A stretch of DNA of 64,000 bases from assembly GCF_005869845.1 (NCBI RefSeq), contig NZ_VAWF01000001.1, forward strand, positions 806,001 through 870,000. The letters are read 5' to 3'. Below are positions 18,793 through 28,667 of this stretch, piece by piece. The notes beneath the pieces were generated by a model. It saw only the letters and a program-made list of their open reading frames with translations, was not told the DNA's origin and made no database searches. Position numbers and translations under genes: made by a program. Source of the stretch: Fodinibius saliphilus. GTDB lineage: Bacteria > Bacteroidota > Rhodothermia > Balneolales > Balneolaceae. Position 1 is the stretch's first letter, and each line of letters starts with the position of its first letter.

Positions 18793-20007
18793 CTAAACAC
18801 AAAACAAGGGGTTAAACCACCCTGATGGTACTGCTTTACGAATATCATCAAAAATATGATGGTTATATGCGAGTCGTTTTCCCTTGGCAATAATATTTTT
18901 GTTAATAGATCCTGAAGATGAATTCATCTTGGTAATATTGACTTCTGGCAGTGCAAAACCAGAGTCTGGATAAAAATCTCGCTCTCCACGCGGACCTACG
19001 ATATGTTCTTCTTGCAAGAGGTTTTGGACTTTCCCCCAGTCCCTTTTCTTCATTGAGGGGTAAACTTCTCTGAACATCATTCCCGCTTCGTAGCCAAGTA
19101 ACGCAAAAATATTTACCGGCTGACCCGTTGTCTGCTGGAATTCCCTTTTAAAAACTTCATTTTCTTTGGTATTTATTGCCGGATCATATAATGAGGAGGA
19201 GTAGCATTGGATTTCAAGATCTTTAACATCCTGTAACCACTCCTCATACATCATATGTTCCGCGACAACCAAGGGGACCTCTCCATTTAAGCCTTCTTCA
19301 ACCCATCGAATCAAAAATTCATTGCCCCCTTCCCCTGAAAATATTGCATGCACGAAAGGAGGAGCTTGATCCTTTATCTTTTTAAATAACGCATTCATAT
19401 CTAAATCATGGGGATTTTCTTCATCAAACGGAAGTACCGAGAGTAGCAATTCACCCCCGCCGCCCATACTAAATCCTTTTTGAAAGGCACTATGTAAGTG
19501 GTATCCCGATTCCAGCAGCGGCATGACCATCATTCCGCCCTCTCCGTATTCAGAGCGGGCCCATTGACCTAGAGCAAACTCTGACTGCCATAACTGATTA
19601 GAAGAAAAAAACGTATTGGGGCTCAGGTAATCGAAATAGGGAATATACTCCCCCGAATCGAAGAAAAAGCCCAGCTTGTCACGACTTTCCAGCATGGGTA
19701 CGATCTCCGGCAGCACCGCATAACTGATTAGTCCGGATAACATATCCACTTGGTCAAAATTAATCAGTTTCCGTACGGCATCTTTCGTTTTTTGCACGCT
19801 ACCGGTATCGGTATAGTGCGGCACAAATTTTATTTTATCCTGCTTTAACGGGTCCTCTCCCATCCCCAAGAATAAACCGGCCAGTATATGTTGGGAATAG
19901 TTGGGATATAGACTTGAATAAGGATTGAGGAACCCAATTTTGATCTGCTGCTGAAACATACCTAGGTAGTTTTTTAAATCTGTATTCAAAAGTTCTGGGA
20001 ATATCAT
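18793..20007 (-). CDS. Periplasmic-binding-protein-fold (ligand-binding type 1) protein without a signal peptide
   Basis: 404 residues resembling the branched-chain amino acid/amide ABC binding-protein family: an N-terminal strand KIGFLNPYSS, a long ligand loop, VDMLSGLISYAVLPEIVPM near residues 85-105, and a later FALLGYEAGMMF helix. Unlike transport binding proteins there is no N-terminal signal peptide or lipobox; the start reads MIFPELLNTDL and an in-frame ATG nearer MFQQQIKIG is possible. No ABC transporter genes lie nearby. It sits 33 bp downstream of the tail-collar gene on the same strand, so it may act in the cytoplasm together with that product. The fold assignment is fairly secure; the role is unknown. 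Confidence 0.75.
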   Translation of the reverse strand: MIFPELLNTDLKNYLGMFQQQIKIGFLNPYSSLYPNYSQHILAGLFLGMGEDPLKQDKIKFVPHYTDTGSVQKTKDAVRKLINFDQVDMLSGLISYAVLPEIVPMLESRDKLGFFFDSGEYIPYFDYLSPNTFFSSNQLWQSEFALGQWARSEYGEGGMMVMPLLESGYHLHSAFQKGFSMGGGGELLLSVLPFDEENPHDLDMNALFKKIKDQAPPFVHAIFSGEGGNEFLIRWVEEGLNGEVPLVVAEHMMYEEWLQDVKDLEIQCYSSSLYDPAINTKENEVFKREFQQTTGQPVNIFALLGYEAGMMFREVYPSMKKRDWGKVQNLLQEEHIVGPRGERDFYPDSGFALPEVNITKMNSSSGSINKNIIAKGKRLAYNHHIFDDIRKAVPSGWFNPLFCV

Positions 20008-20040
20008 ATCCCCAGAACTGTAATGGTTATATCAGTATTA

Positions 20041-20643
20041 TTAGCTTCTGGAAGGAAATATACCCTGCATACAGAAGATGTAGTTAATAGCCGTTACCGG
20101 TTGAAGGATAGAGAACGACTGCCCCCCTCCCGTGTTGGTATTAGTGATGTTACCGGTGACAGCACCTCCGTGTAATGTTGTATCAGCCTTTGAAGAATCA
20201 ATATATGTGTTAGTAGGATCATTGGCACCGGGCCCACCTGAAGGAATCACACTTTTAGCTAACACTTTATTCGGCCCAGGTACATTGGTGTCCCCTTCTG
20301 TTTCACTGCTTGCTGCAACCGAAGCACTTAAGTTTTGTGTAACAGCGTTATGTGTATGACTAGGCATCTCCAATACCGTTAGCGTCATATCTTCTGTTCC
20401 TTGGCGTGTACCCTGAGGATAGTGTTTTGTGCCCGGACTTTGCCCATAACCAATGGGGGCTCGTCCTCGCAAATCAGGCAGCGCAAATGTTGTACGACCA
20501 TCACCGCCATAGATTGTTCCTATTAATGAGAAAACAGCAGTGTATTCAGATATAGCTATTAGCTGACCTCCACATATTGCCCAACCTCTTGGAGCCCACT
20601 TTGGTCCCCAACCAATAATTGAAGAAATTAAAAAATCTATCAT
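20041..20643 (-). CDS. Phage tail-collar domain protein (microcystin-dependent-protein family)
   Basis: 200 residues. The N-terminal collar domain is clear: WAPRGWAICGGQLIAIS, then FSLIGTIYGGDGRTTFALPDLRGRAPIG (residues about 15-70), followed by a glycine/threonine-rich low-complexity stretch and the family C-terminus INYIFCMQGIFPSR. In phages the domain is part of short tail fibres; in bacteria such stand-alone genes are widespread and mostly uncharacterised. No other phage structural genes (portal, terminase, sheath) are nearby, so this is not a prophage. It lies between an unknown 125-residue gene and a cytoplasmic binding-protein-like gene, all on one strand. Confidence 0.9.
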   Translation of the reverse strand: MIDFLISSIIGWGPKWAPRGWAICGGQLIAISEYTAVFSLIGTIYGGDGRTTFALPDLRGRAPIGYGQSPGTKHYPQGTRQGTEDMTLTVLEMPSHTHNAVTQNLSASVAASSETEGDTNVPGPNKVLAKSVIPSGGPGANDPTNTYIDSSKADTTLHGGAVTGNITNTNTGGGQSFSILQPVTAINYIFCMQGIFPSRS

Positions 20644-20807
20644 AATATTTGTTGATTAATAGTTTGAATTCTTTTTTGAAAAAATATTTGACAACCTTGT
20701 TCTCACCACGGATAGACAAGGATACCCCCTTTAGCGCTTCTAAAGGAGATTGCTTTGATACACACGTGATGATAAGCTGGAAGTTTGAGCTTTAGCAAGG
20801 GGTTCTG

Positions 20808-21185
20808 TTAATGGCCTTCAGACTTTTCTCCCTCAAGTACGAGGCCAGGCAGACGAACCTTTAACGCCTTCCCATTTACAGCTTTGACATTGACATTACC
20901 GTACTCATTAAACGTAATATTAAACTCCCCGTCACCTTCGTACCGGGCGTATATTTCGTCTCCCTGATATTCAAAAAGCACTCCCCAGGTCTCCTTCAGT
21001 GACGGATAGCCGGGAAGCTTTTTTTTCGCCAGGTCCAGAATGTTAAAAACCGTATTTCCTTTCCCCTCTATGGTATGCTGGCCTGATATCTTGCCTGTTG
21101 AGTGGGTGCCCCCTTTAGCAGAAATCGTTGTTGAGTCAAACTCAATATCTGCCACATAATTATTGGTAATATTTAGTATATACAT
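20808..21185 (-). CDS. Small protein of unknown function upstream of the tail-collar gene
   Basis: 125 residues, not recognised. It starts MYILNITNNYVADIEFDS, has no signal peptide, and appears to be mostly beta-strand with alternating hydrophobic positions (IYARYEGDGEFNITFNEYG, NVNVKAVNG). Residues 30-50 are glycine/threonine-rich. The frame has normal codon use and a sensible size. It lies 164 bp upstream of the tail-collar gene on the same strand; the gap contains a short stem-loop (20728-20746). A structural or accessory role with the collar and binding-protein-like products is possible but unproven. Confidence 0.6.
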   Translation of the reverse strand: MYILNITNNYVADIEFDSTTISAKGGTHSTGKISGQHTIEGKGNTVFNILDLAKKKLPGYPSLKETWGVLFEYQGDEIYARYEGDGEFNITFNEYGNVNVKAVNGKALKVRLPGLVLEGEKSEGH

Positions 21186-21734
21186 GTGTTTTATGTTTGG
21201 TTAAACAAATAGGTAATAACTGAATTCTCAATAATTGCTGTTAAGTAGGATTATTATCGCTTCCTGTTGTTGGCATAAAAGTCTGTGTTTCGTAAAGATT
21301 CATCAACGCATGATCATGTAGTTTTCACTACAAGTCCCTGTTACTCAGTATCTTGATTGTTAGAAAATGAGTATTTCTGTCCCAAATGGTTGTTATGAAT
21401 AAAAGCAGTTAATGGGTTTAGCATGCACTCAATCAGCTTTTAACGGATTATTTATGGGAATCCGACGTTTTATATTCTCAGATAAAAGTGAAAAAATACA
21501 CACCTTACGAAATAGAAATGGCTATAGAAACTCGATGAAAACAAGCCAAACAAAAACCAACGGACCAATCCTGACTACAAAACTCTGTCTGTTAGCAATG
21601 TACTATTTTTTTTGATAGTTCATCATTAAATATCATTTAAAATATTTTCTCCAATCCGTCCTGTTCCGCAACACCGAGAATCCAAATCTCACAATCCCAT
21701 ATCCCACAGCCTCAACACTCACAGTCTCACAATC
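21186..21734. other. 549-bp intergenic region without a convincing gene
   Basis: No supported gene or RNA. Open frames here are short and lack recognisable features. The right end (21680-21730) is pyrimidine-rich on the plus strand with a repeated CTCACAATC word (two copies about 40 bp apart), a type of low-complexity intergenic sequence. The left end is upstream of the 125-residue gene and presumably holds its promoter. Confidence 0.5.
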
Positions 21735-22322
21735 TTAAAAATCTCTATACCCATCATATCGATAATATTTAGGACGACTATCCAATCGAACATGCAGCCA
21801 GCACACCCCGCCCCCAGCTGTATTCAACCAAATAGGCTCGTCTGAAATTTCTTCTTCTGTAACCTCCCCTACTATTTTCCAAAAATTGTGTTGTTGATCC
21901 ATTGGAGCCTGTTCGGTAAAAACTCCGATATGAGAATAATTGAGATTCTCCCCTATTGGTTCAGGAGCAATCAACTTGGCATCACCGCCCAAATTATCGA
22001 AAACCGTGATCCCCTCGCGGGCATAGGTCTCATTAAAATAAGAACGGAACGGTCCCGGGTTCGGGGGCAAGTCAATGCTCTGGCTGTTCGTAATAACGAA
22101 CTCAAATAGGTGTCCAATGGTATTTCTAGTTACAGCCGGAGTTTCCCAATGATAAGCTCGAAAGGGAACTTCTGATAAAAGCTTGATAAAGAAGATGCGG
22201 AAAGTCTCCGATTGGCGTAACAAGCTCAAAAAACCTCTATACCTCAAAGGCTTTTGCCTCTTAAAAAGTACATATCTTATTGAATCTTTCTTCTCAAGCT
22301 CGGTCTGTCGGGCTCGATACAT
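21735..22322 (-). CDS. DUF6940 family protein
   Basis: 195 residues of a conserved family of unknown function that I recognise as DUF6940. Signature segments are SETFRIFFIKLL, the aromatic YHWETPAVT, FEFVITNS, the middle VFDNLGGDAKLIAPEP, SHIGVF, and the very conserved C-terminus TAGGGVCWLHVRLDSRPKYY. No signal peptide or membrane segment, so probably cytoplasmic. It stands alone between an empty intergenic region and the divergently oriented metG. The several conserved tryptophans, histidines and acidic residues would fit an enzyme, but no catalytic function is established that I know of. Confidence 0.75.
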   Translation of the reverse strand: MYRARQTELEKKDSIRYVLFKRQKPLRYRGFLSLLRQSETFRIFFIKLLSEVPFRAYHWETPAVTRNTIGHLFEFVITNSQSIDLPPNPGPFRSYFNETYAREGITVFDNLGGDAKLIAPEPIGENLNYSHIGVFTEQAPMDQQHNFWKIVGEVTEEEISDEPIWLNTAGGGVCWLHVRLDSRPKYYRYDGYRDF

Positions 22323-22525
22323 ATAACTACTATAAATACGTTTTATATACGTGAAATATTAATACTACGGATCATAAAACACGTTTTCCAACCCTATTTA
22401 TTATTCTGTATTTACGATACAACACCTTATTGGATTTTATCTCCTGAAAACCCAATCCATTTTGTTATTTTAGGAGCTATACTATTATTTTCGACGTCTG
22501 AAAATTAACCGCGAAATTATTATTC

Positions 22526-24556
22526 ATGTCAAAACGTACTCTTGTTACTTCTGCTCTACCTTATGCTAACGGCCCCATTCATTTAGGTCATCTTGCTGGG
22601 GCCTATTTGCCAGCTGACTTATATGTCCGCTATAAACGCCTTATGGGTGAAGATATCATTCACATCTGCGGTTCAGACGAGCACGGCGTGCCAATTACCA
22701 TAGCAGCAGAGAAGGATGATGTAAGCCCACAGGATATTGTAGATGAGTACCACAACAGAAATAAAAAAATATTTAAAGAGTTTGGTATTGATTTCGACTA
22801 CTATGGACGAACCAGCTCTGAAGTTCACCACGAGACTTCACAGGCTTTCTTCAAAAAACTGTATGAAGATGGCGTTTTTGTCCAAAAAAAGCAGAAACAA
22901 CTTTATGATCCCAAAGCCGAGATGTTTCTTCCGGATCGTTATGTAAAAGGCACCTGTCCAAGTTGTGGGTATAATGAAGCGTACGGAGATCAATGCGAGA
23001 GTTGCGGTAAATCACTCTCACCTACCGACCTTATCAATCCCAAGAGTGCCATTACCGGAGACACCCCCGAAACTAAAGAAACAGAACATTGGTATCTGCC
23101 CCTCGGCGATTTCCAAGAAGATCTCGAAAAATGGATTGAAACTCGTGAAAACTGGAAGCCTAATGTGGCAGGACAAGTAAAGAGCTGGCTCAATGACGGA
23201 CTGGCAGACCGGGCGGTTACCCGTGATCTAACCTGGGGAGTTCCTGTCCCCGTTGAAGGCGGAGAAGGGAAAGTACTTTATGTATGGTTCGATGCCCCTA
23301 TCGGTTATATATCAGCCACTAAAGAATGGGCACAAGAAAAAGGTGACCCCGAACGCTGGAAAACTTATTGGAAAGATGAAGAGACCGACCTCATCCATTT
23401 TATAGGTAAAGATAATATTGTATTTCACTGCATCATGTTCCCCGCTACACTTATGGCACACGGAGACTATATATTGCCTAAAAATGTACCGGCTAATGAA
23501 TTTCTAAACCTGGAAGGCAAAAAACTTTCTACCTCACGTGGCTGGGCAGTTTGGTTAGATGAATATCTCAAAGATTTTGATGCGGATCTGCTCCGTTATG
23601 TATTAGGCACCACCCTACCAGAAACAAAAGATTCCGATTTTTCATGGGAAGATTTCCAGAATAAAGTAAACAGCGAACTAGCTGATATATTGGGTAATTT
23701 CGTTTACCGCACTACCTCATTCACAGAAAACTATTTTGATGGTAAAGTGCCAGAACTTATTAATCCCACCGAAAAGGATATGCAGATCCTTACTCAGATT
23801 AATAAGCAAAAAGATAAGATCACTGAAGCCTATGAATCGTTTAAACTGCGAGAAGCCATTGCCGAAACGATGAACCTGGCGCGTATTGGAAATAAATACT
23901 TTACCGAAATGGAACCATGGCAATCGCGTAAAGATGATATGCAAACCTGCGGAAATACCTTGCACGTGTGTCTTCAGATCACCGCTGCGTTGAGTATTCT
24001 GTTCGATCCCATCCTACCAAACAAAATGAAAGAGCTACGGGAAGAACTCAACATGAATCAGAAGCCAAACCTTAATGACATTTCTGGCAGCATCCTACAA
24101 AGTGGTTCAAATATTAACAAAGGAGCTATTTTATTTGAAAAAATTGAAGACGAAGAAGTAGAAGCACAACTCCAAAAACTCAAAGAACGCACAATGCAAG
24201 ATGAAACCGACTCAAAAGATTACAAACCACTAAAAGAGAATATGCAGTTCGATGATTTTATGAAAATGGATTTGCGAGCTGGCAAGATTGTTGAGGCTTC
24301 AGCTATTGAAAAAGCGGATAAACTGTTAAAACTTACCATTGACCTCGGATTTGAAACACGCACAGTCGTATCGGGCATCTCTAACGATTTTGACGCCGAA
24401 GAAATTATTGGGCAAAAGGTATGTATCGTAGCAAACCTGGCTCCCAAAAAGCTTATGGGGGTTGAAAGCAACGGAATGATACTAATGGGTGAAGAGGAAG
24501 ATGGATCTTTAAAATTTGTAGAAACCGATGCATCACCAGGTAGCCCAATAACCTAA
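22526..24556 (+). CDS. metG: Methionyl-tRNA synthetase with C-terminal tRNA-binding domain
   Basis: 676 residues charging tRNA-Met. The class I signature HIGH appears as PIHLGHLAG (about residue 17) and the KMSKS loop as KKLSTSRG (about 331). The connective peptide carries a four-cysteine zinc knuckle (CPSCG and CESCG, about 143-160), typical of the MetG1 type. An anticodon-binding helical domain follows, and the last 105 residues are an EMAP-II/Trbp111-like tRNA-binding domain (FDDFMKMDLRAGKI, VSGIS, NLAPKKLMGVESNGMIL) that also dimerises the enzyme. The gene is monocistronic, followed by an intrinsic terminator at 24581. Confidence 0.98.
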   Translation: MSKRTLVTSALPYANGPIHLGHLAGAYLPADLYVRYKRLMGEDIIHICGSDEHGVPITIAAEKDDVSPQDIVDEYHNRNKKIFKEFGIDFDYYGRTSSEVHHETSQAFFKKLYEDGVFVQKKQKQLYDPKAEMFLPDRYVKGTCPSCGYNEAYGDQCESCGKSLSPTDLINPKSAITGDTPETKETEHWYLPLGDFQEDLEKWIETRENWKPNVAGQVKSWLNDGLADRAVTRDLTWGVPVPVEGGEGKVLYVWFDAPIGYISATKEWAQEKGDPERWKTYWKDEETDLIHFIGKDNIVFHCIMFPATLMAHGDYILPKNVPANEFLNLEGKKLSTSRGWAVWLDEYLKDFDADLLRYVLGTTLPETKDSDFSWEDFQNKVNSELADILGNFVYRTTSFTENYFDGKVPELINPTEKDMQILTQINKQKDKITEAYESFKLREAIAETMNLARIGNKYFTEMEPWQSRKDDMQTCGNTLHVCLQITAALSILFDPILPNKMKELREELNMNQKPNLNDISGSILQSGSNINKGAILFEKIEDEEVEAQLQKLKERTMQDETDSKDYKPLKENMQFDDFMKMDLRAGKIVEASAIEKADKLLKLTIDLGFETRTVVSGISNDFDAEEIIGQKVCIVANLAPKKLMGVESNGMILMGEEEDGSLKFVETDASPGSPIT

Positions 24557-24580
24557 CAGTATCGGTATATCATACTCTGA

Positions 24581-24618
24581 AGGGGCAAAAGCTAATACTG
24601 CAGTTTTTGCCCCTTTTT
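24581..24618 (+). terminator. Intrinsic terminator after metG
   Basis: AGGGGCAAAA (24581-24590) pairs with TTTTTGCCCCT (24604-24614) across a loop of about 13 nt and is followed by a T-run. It is 25 bp beyond the metG stop. Confidence 0.85.
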
Positions 24619-24765
24619 ATACCACAACGATATTATAGGTTCCAAGGATATTAGTAAATTTTCAAAAATTTGATTTGTAAGTGATCTTCTTGCATTACAT
24701 TTTAAGGCAAAATTATTTACAACTAGTGTGCAGTACTTGCTAATAAAAATTAACGGTGAATAACT

Positions 24766-26142
24766 TTGGCTCAGACAGATACATCATCTCGGGGTAACTG
24801 GAATTCGAAAGTAGGGTTTATACTGGCAGCAGCAGGGTCTGCTGTTGGTCTTGGTAATATTTGGCGATTCCCAACAGAGGTGGCCTCTAATGGCGGGGGA
24901 GCTTTTCTTCTTATCTATCTAATCTGCTGTTTTGCTATTGGGTTTCCCGTGATGGTGGCAGAATTGAGCATTGGCCGTAATACAGACCGTAATCCTGTTG
25001 GAGCCTTCAAGGCATTAAGCTCCAACAAGTTTTATCCCCTTATCGGTTTCTGGGGGGTCCTCTGTGGAGTTATGATACTCTCCTTCTACACCGTTGTTGC
25101 CGGTTGGACCTTCAGTTATGTTTTTGAAGAGATCTTCTTTTTTATGGGGCTCGATAGTTGGGCTAATTATTTTGCTGAAGTTTCAAATGGAGTAAAAAAT
25201 GGCATCTTTTCCACCATATTTATGGGTGCCACAGTATCTATCATCTTGGGTGGTGTAAGTGATGGTATTGAACGGGCAACTAAATTTATGATGCCGGTGC
25301 TTATCGGTATTCTAATGATTATGATAGGATACGTTTCCTTTCAACCAGGGGCTGCCACCGGTTTTGCTCAATACTTAAAGCCCGATTTTTCTCAAATTTC
25401 TGCCCCGCTTATTTTTAGTGCCATGGGGCAAGCCTTCTTTTCCCTCTCTTTGGGGATGGGAGCTCTTATCACCTATGGTTCCTACCTAAGTAAAAAAGAA
25501 AATATCCCAGAGGCAGCCGCTTATGTAACCTTGGCCGACGTTGGCATCGCCTTCTTAGCCGGATTGCTCATTATGCCGGCTATGTATATGGCCGATTCCT
25601 TTGGAGTTAGTATTTTCAGTGAATCAGGCGAACTTCTGGCCAGCACAGACCTCATTTTTCAGGTATTACCTGCCCTCTTCCATAGTTTAAGTACTACAGC
25701 AGGTGCTATCTTTGGTGTAAGCTTTTTCTTATTGCTTTCAATGGCGGCTTTAACTTCTACTATTTCGTTACTTGAAGTACCTACCTCCTATGTTATTGAT
25801 GAGTACAATATTAAACGCAAAAAAGCTGCTACGATGATTGGAGGTGGAATATTAATCATCTCACTTATCATCTCATTTGATGTCTCATTAATAGGTACAA
25901 TCGACTTCATCTTTAGTACCGTTGGCCTGCCACTCGGTGGTTTCCTTATCTGTTACTTCCTTGGTTATGTATGGACCGTTGAAAATGCCCTTGAAGAACT
26001 TGAACACGGCTACCCAGCTCTTGACAGCTCAATTTTTAAGGCAATATGGCCAATTTTTATTAAGTTTCTAGCACCGCTCGCAATTTTATATAACCTATTA
26101 GAAGCAATAGGGCTTATATCGTACATAGAACAACTATTTTAG
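24766..26142 (+). CDS. Sodium:neurotransmitter symporter (NSS/SNF) family transporter
   Basis: 458 residues with 11-12 hydrophobic helices and the family N-terminus: GFILAAAGSAVGLGNIWRFP (TM1, with the unwound substrate/sodium-binding region), then GGGAFLLIYL and PVMVAELSIGR. These symporters, of which LeuT and MhsT are the models, import amino acids using the sodium gradient in the inner membrane. The length matches the shorter bacterial MhsT type. Translation appears to start at TTG (24766); no in-frame ATG or GTG precedes the conserved region. Substrate is not determinable. The gene stands alone, 68 bp before efp. Confidence 0.93.
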   Translation: MAQTDTSSRGNWNSKVGFILAAAGSAVGLGNIWRFPTEVASNGGGAFLLIYLICCFAIGFPVMVAELSIGRNTDRNPVGAFKALSSNKFYPLIGFWGVLCGVMILSFYTVVAGWTFSYVFEEIFFFMGLDSWANYFAEVSNGVKNGIFSTIFMGATVSIILGGVSDGIERATKFMMPVLIGILMIMIGYVSFQPGAATGFAQYLKPDFSQISAPLIFSAMGQAFFSLSLGMGALITYGSYLSKKENIPEAAAYVTLADVGIAFLAGLLIMPAMYMADSFGVSIFSESGELLASTDLIFQVLPALFHSLSTTAGAIFGVSFFLLLSMAALTSTISLLEVPTSYVIDEYNIKRKKAATMIGGGILIISLIISFDVSLIGTIDFIFSTVGLPLGGFLICYFLGYVWTVENALEELEHGYPALDSSIFKAIWPIFIKFLAPLAILYNLLEAIGLISYIEQLF

Positions 26143-26210
26143 TGCTTGTTATCCTTCATGCGACGTGGTATTTTTGTGCCACTAAATTTGAAGAATGATA
26201 AAACAGATTT

Positions 26211-26780
26211 ATGGCAAAAGTTTCGACCTCAAATTTCCGAACAGGAATGGTTATAAAAATCGATAATGAATTGTATTCCATTGTCGATTATCAACATGTA
26301 AAGCCGGGTAAGGGTGGCGCATTCCTTCGCACAAAGTTAAAAGGAGTCGTCAGCGACAAAAATATCGAAAAGAAGTTTCGATCCGGTGAAGATGTTGAAG
26401 AAGTACGAGTAGAACACCAACCCTACCAGTTTTTATACAGGGATGGAAATCTCTATTACTTTATGCATCAGGAAACTTATAGACAGATTCCTGTTGAAGA
26501 AGAAAATATCAACAAAGCAGAATTTATTGCAGAAGGACAAGTTTGCACCCTGGTGGTAGATGTAGATAATGAAAAGGTTCTCTACGCTCATCCTCCAGAT
26601 CAATTAGTAGCAAAGGTAGCAGATACTCGTCCAGGTTTGAAAGGGGATACTGCTCAAGGTGGTAGTAAGCCGGCAACTCTGGAATCCGGTGCTACCATTC
26701 AAGTACCACTATTTATTGATGAAGGCGAAGAAATCAAAGTAGATACTCGCACTTCCGAATATATTGAACGTGTAACGTAA
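26211..26780 (+). CDS. efp: Translation elongation factor P
   Basis: 189 residues in three beta-barrel domains (KOW-like, OB, C-terminal OB). EF-P relieves ribosome stalling at proline runs. The loop HVKPGKGGAF places lysine K34 at the tip that reaches the peptidyl-transferase centre; this lysine-type tip is compatible with beta-lysylation, though no modification gene (epmA/epmB) is in the window. The C-terminus has the signature GGSKPATLESG, VPLFIDEGEEIKVDTRT and EYIERV. It begins the conserved efp-accB-accC order, 14 bp before accB. Confidence 0.97.
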   Translation: MAKVSTSNFRTGMVIKIDNELYSIVDYQHVKPGKGGAFLRTKLKGVVSDKNIEKKFRSGEDVEEVRVEHQPYQFLYRDGNLYYFMHQETYRQIPVEEENINKAEFIAEGQVCTLVVDVDNEKVLYAHPPDQLVAKVADTRPGLKGDTAQGGSKPATLESGATIQVPLFIDEGEEIKVDTRTSEYIERVT

Positions 26781-26794
26781 ACTAATTTTATACC

Positions 26795-27289
26795 ATGGAT
26801 TTAAAAGTCATTGAAAATCTACTTGACCTCATTGCTGAAAGTGAAGTCAATGAAGTGTCAATTGAAGAAGGAGATTTTAAAATTAAGGTTAAAAAGAAAC
26901 CTGATGTTAAAGAAACATCAGCACCGCAGATGCCGGTACAATACCAGATGCCTGCTCAACCACAACAGGCTCAGGCTCAACCCCAGCCGGCTCAACAACA
27001 GCCGCAACAGGCAGAACAGGCTTCCTCAGCTGAAGAGTCAGGTGGTGGCGTTTCCGGTGAAGAGGTTACTTCTCCCATTGTAGGGACTTTCTATCGTGCT
27101 CCTTCTCCCGATGATGATCCTTTTGTATCGGTGGGCGACAATGTTGAGAAAGGCGAAACGCTCTGTATTGTTGAAGCAATGAAGATTATGAATGAAATTG
27201 AATCTGAACATTCCGGTGAAGTGAAAAAGATCCTCGTAGAGGATGGCGAACCGGTTGAATACGACCAACCTTTATTTATCATCGGATAA
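26795..27289 (+). CDS. accB: Biotin carboxyl carrier protein of acetyl-CoA carboxylase
   Basis: 164 residues. The N-terminal 35 residues form the holocarboxylase-associating helix/strand region, residues about 40-85 are a flexible proline/glutamine-rich linker, and 88-164 form the biotinyl domain. K130 in [10 protein letters not shown] is the biotin attachment lysine. The protein carries carboxybiotin between the biotin carboxylase and the carboxyltransferase to make malonyl-CoA. It lies directly between efp and accC with short gaps, so they are one operon. Confidence 0.97.
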   Translation: MDLKVIENLLDLIAESEVNEVSIEEGDFKIKVKKKPDVKETSAPQMPVQYQMPAQPQQAQAQPQPAQQQPQQAEQASSAEESGGGVSGEEVTSPIVGTFYRAPSPDDDPFVSVGDNVEKGETLCIVEAMKIMNEIESEHSGEVKKILVEDGEPVEYDQPLFIIG

Positions 27290-27308
27290 ATCAGAAAAAA
27301 TATAATTC

Positions 27309-28655
27309 ATGTTTAACAAAATTCTTATCGCCAATCGCGGCGAAATTGCGCTTAGAATTATTCGTACATGTAAGGAAATGGGAATCAACACGGTTGCCGT
27401 GTACTCCACAGCTGATGAAGACAGCCTCCCAGTTAAATTTGCTGATGAGGCCGTATGTATCGGTCCTCCTCCAAGTTCTGAAAGCTATCTTAAAATTCCC
27501 CGGTTGTTGGCAGCTGCTGAAATAACCAATGCCGAAGCTATTCACCCGGGCTATGGGTTCCTTTCAGAGAAAGCAGAATTTTCCCGTATCTGCGCAGAAC
27601 ACGATATTAAATTTATTGGTCCGTCGGCCGACAGTATTGCTCGCATGGGTAATAAAACGATGGCCAAAGAAACCATGATCGAAAGTGGCGTACCAGTGGT
27701 ACCCGGCAGTGATGGCGTGGTTGAAACCTACGAAGACGCCCAAAAAGTTTGTGAAGATATCGGCTATCCTGTTATCGTAAAAGCTTCTTCCGGCGGTGGC
27801 GGTCGCGGTATGCGTATCGTCCATGAGCCAGAAAACCTGCAAAAGTCTTTTAGTATGTGTAAGACAGAAGCAGAATCGGCTTTTGATGACCCAGATGTCT
27901 ATATCGAGAAGTTTGTAGAGGATCCACACCACGTGGAGATACAGGTACTTGGAGATCAGCATGGAAATATTATTCATTTGGGAGAACGAGACTGTTCTCT
28001 GCAACGTCGCCATCAAAAGATATTAGAAGAAGCGCCCTCCCCTCTCATGACACCAGAACTTCGTGAAAAGATGGGACAAGCTGCTATTAATGCTTCAAAA
28101 GCGGTAGATTATGAAGGGGCTGGAACAGTAGAATTTCTCGTCGATAAAGACAGAAACTTCTACTTTATGGAGATGAATACTCGTATTCAGGTTGAACACC
28201 CGGTTACCGAAGAAGTTACCAATTATGATCTGGTAGCAGAACAGATTAAAGCTGCTGCTGGAAAAGAATTGGAGCAGAAGGAACTGAAAATGCGGGGCCA
28301 TGCTATTGAATGTCGTATTAACGCAGAAGATCCGGAACACAATTTCCGACCTTCAGCAGGAAAAATTGAGGTCTTTCATACCCCTGGTGGACATAGCGTA
28401 CGGGTTGATACGCATGCATATGCAGGATATCGTATCCCGCCTCATTACGACTCAATGATTGCCAAACTTATTGTTAGTGCGCCTACACGTGAAGATGCTA
28501 TAAAACGCATGAAGCGATCACTTGAAGAATTTATTGTAGAGGGCATTAAAACAACTATCCCCTATCACATTCAACTTATGGATGACGAAAATTTCAAGAA
28601 AGGTACATTTAATACAAAGTATCTCTCAGAATTTACATTTAATCCGGAAAAATAG
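27309..28655 (+). CDS. accC: Acetyl-CoA carboxylase biotin carboxylase subunit
   Basis: 448 residues, the standard length. N-terminal domain starts [20 protein letters not shown]; the ATP-grasp domain has the glycine-rich lid [10 protein letters not shown] and the metal/catalytic segment [14 protein letters not shown]; the C-terminal domain contains [13 protein letters not shown]. It uses ATP and bicarbonate to carboxylate biotin on AccB. It follows accB by 19 bp and precedes gcvH by 12 bp. Confidence 0.98.
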   Translation: MFNKILIANRGEIALRIIRTCKEMGINTVAVYSTADEDSLPVKFADEAVCIGPPPSSESYLKIPRLLAAAEITNAEAIHPGYGFLSEKAEFSRICAEHDIKFIGPSADSIARMGNKTMAKETMIESGVPVVPGSDGVVETYEDAQKVCEDIGYPVIVKASSGGGGRGMRIVHEPENLQKSFSMCKTEAESAFDDPDVYIEKFVEDPHHVEIQVLGDQHGNIIHLGERDCSLQRRHQKILEEAPSPLMTPELREKMGQAAINASKAVDYEGAGTVEFLVDKDRNFYFMEMNTRIQVEHPVTEEVTNYDLVAEQIKAAAGKELEQKELKMRGHAIECRINAEDPEHNFRPSAGKIEVFHTPGGHSVRVDTHAYAGYRIPPHYDSMIAKLIVSAPTREDAIKRMKRSLEEFIVEGIKTTIPYHIQLMDDENFKKGTFNTKYLSEFTFNPEK

Positions 28656-28667
28656 ATTAACGAAATT

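Noticed and set aside
20041-20643. Possible prophage remnant suggested by the tail-collar gene
   Set aside because: No integrase, terminase, portal or capsid gene nearby; such collar-domain genes occur alone in bacteria.
20728-20746. Stem-loop CCTTTAG / CTAAAGG between the small unknown gene and the collar gene
   Set aside because: Only 7 bp and no T-run on either strand, so not a convincing terminator.
21412-21615. 67-codon plus-strand open frame in the 549-bp intergenic gap
   Set aside because: No recognisable features, poor coding character and no neighbours to support it.
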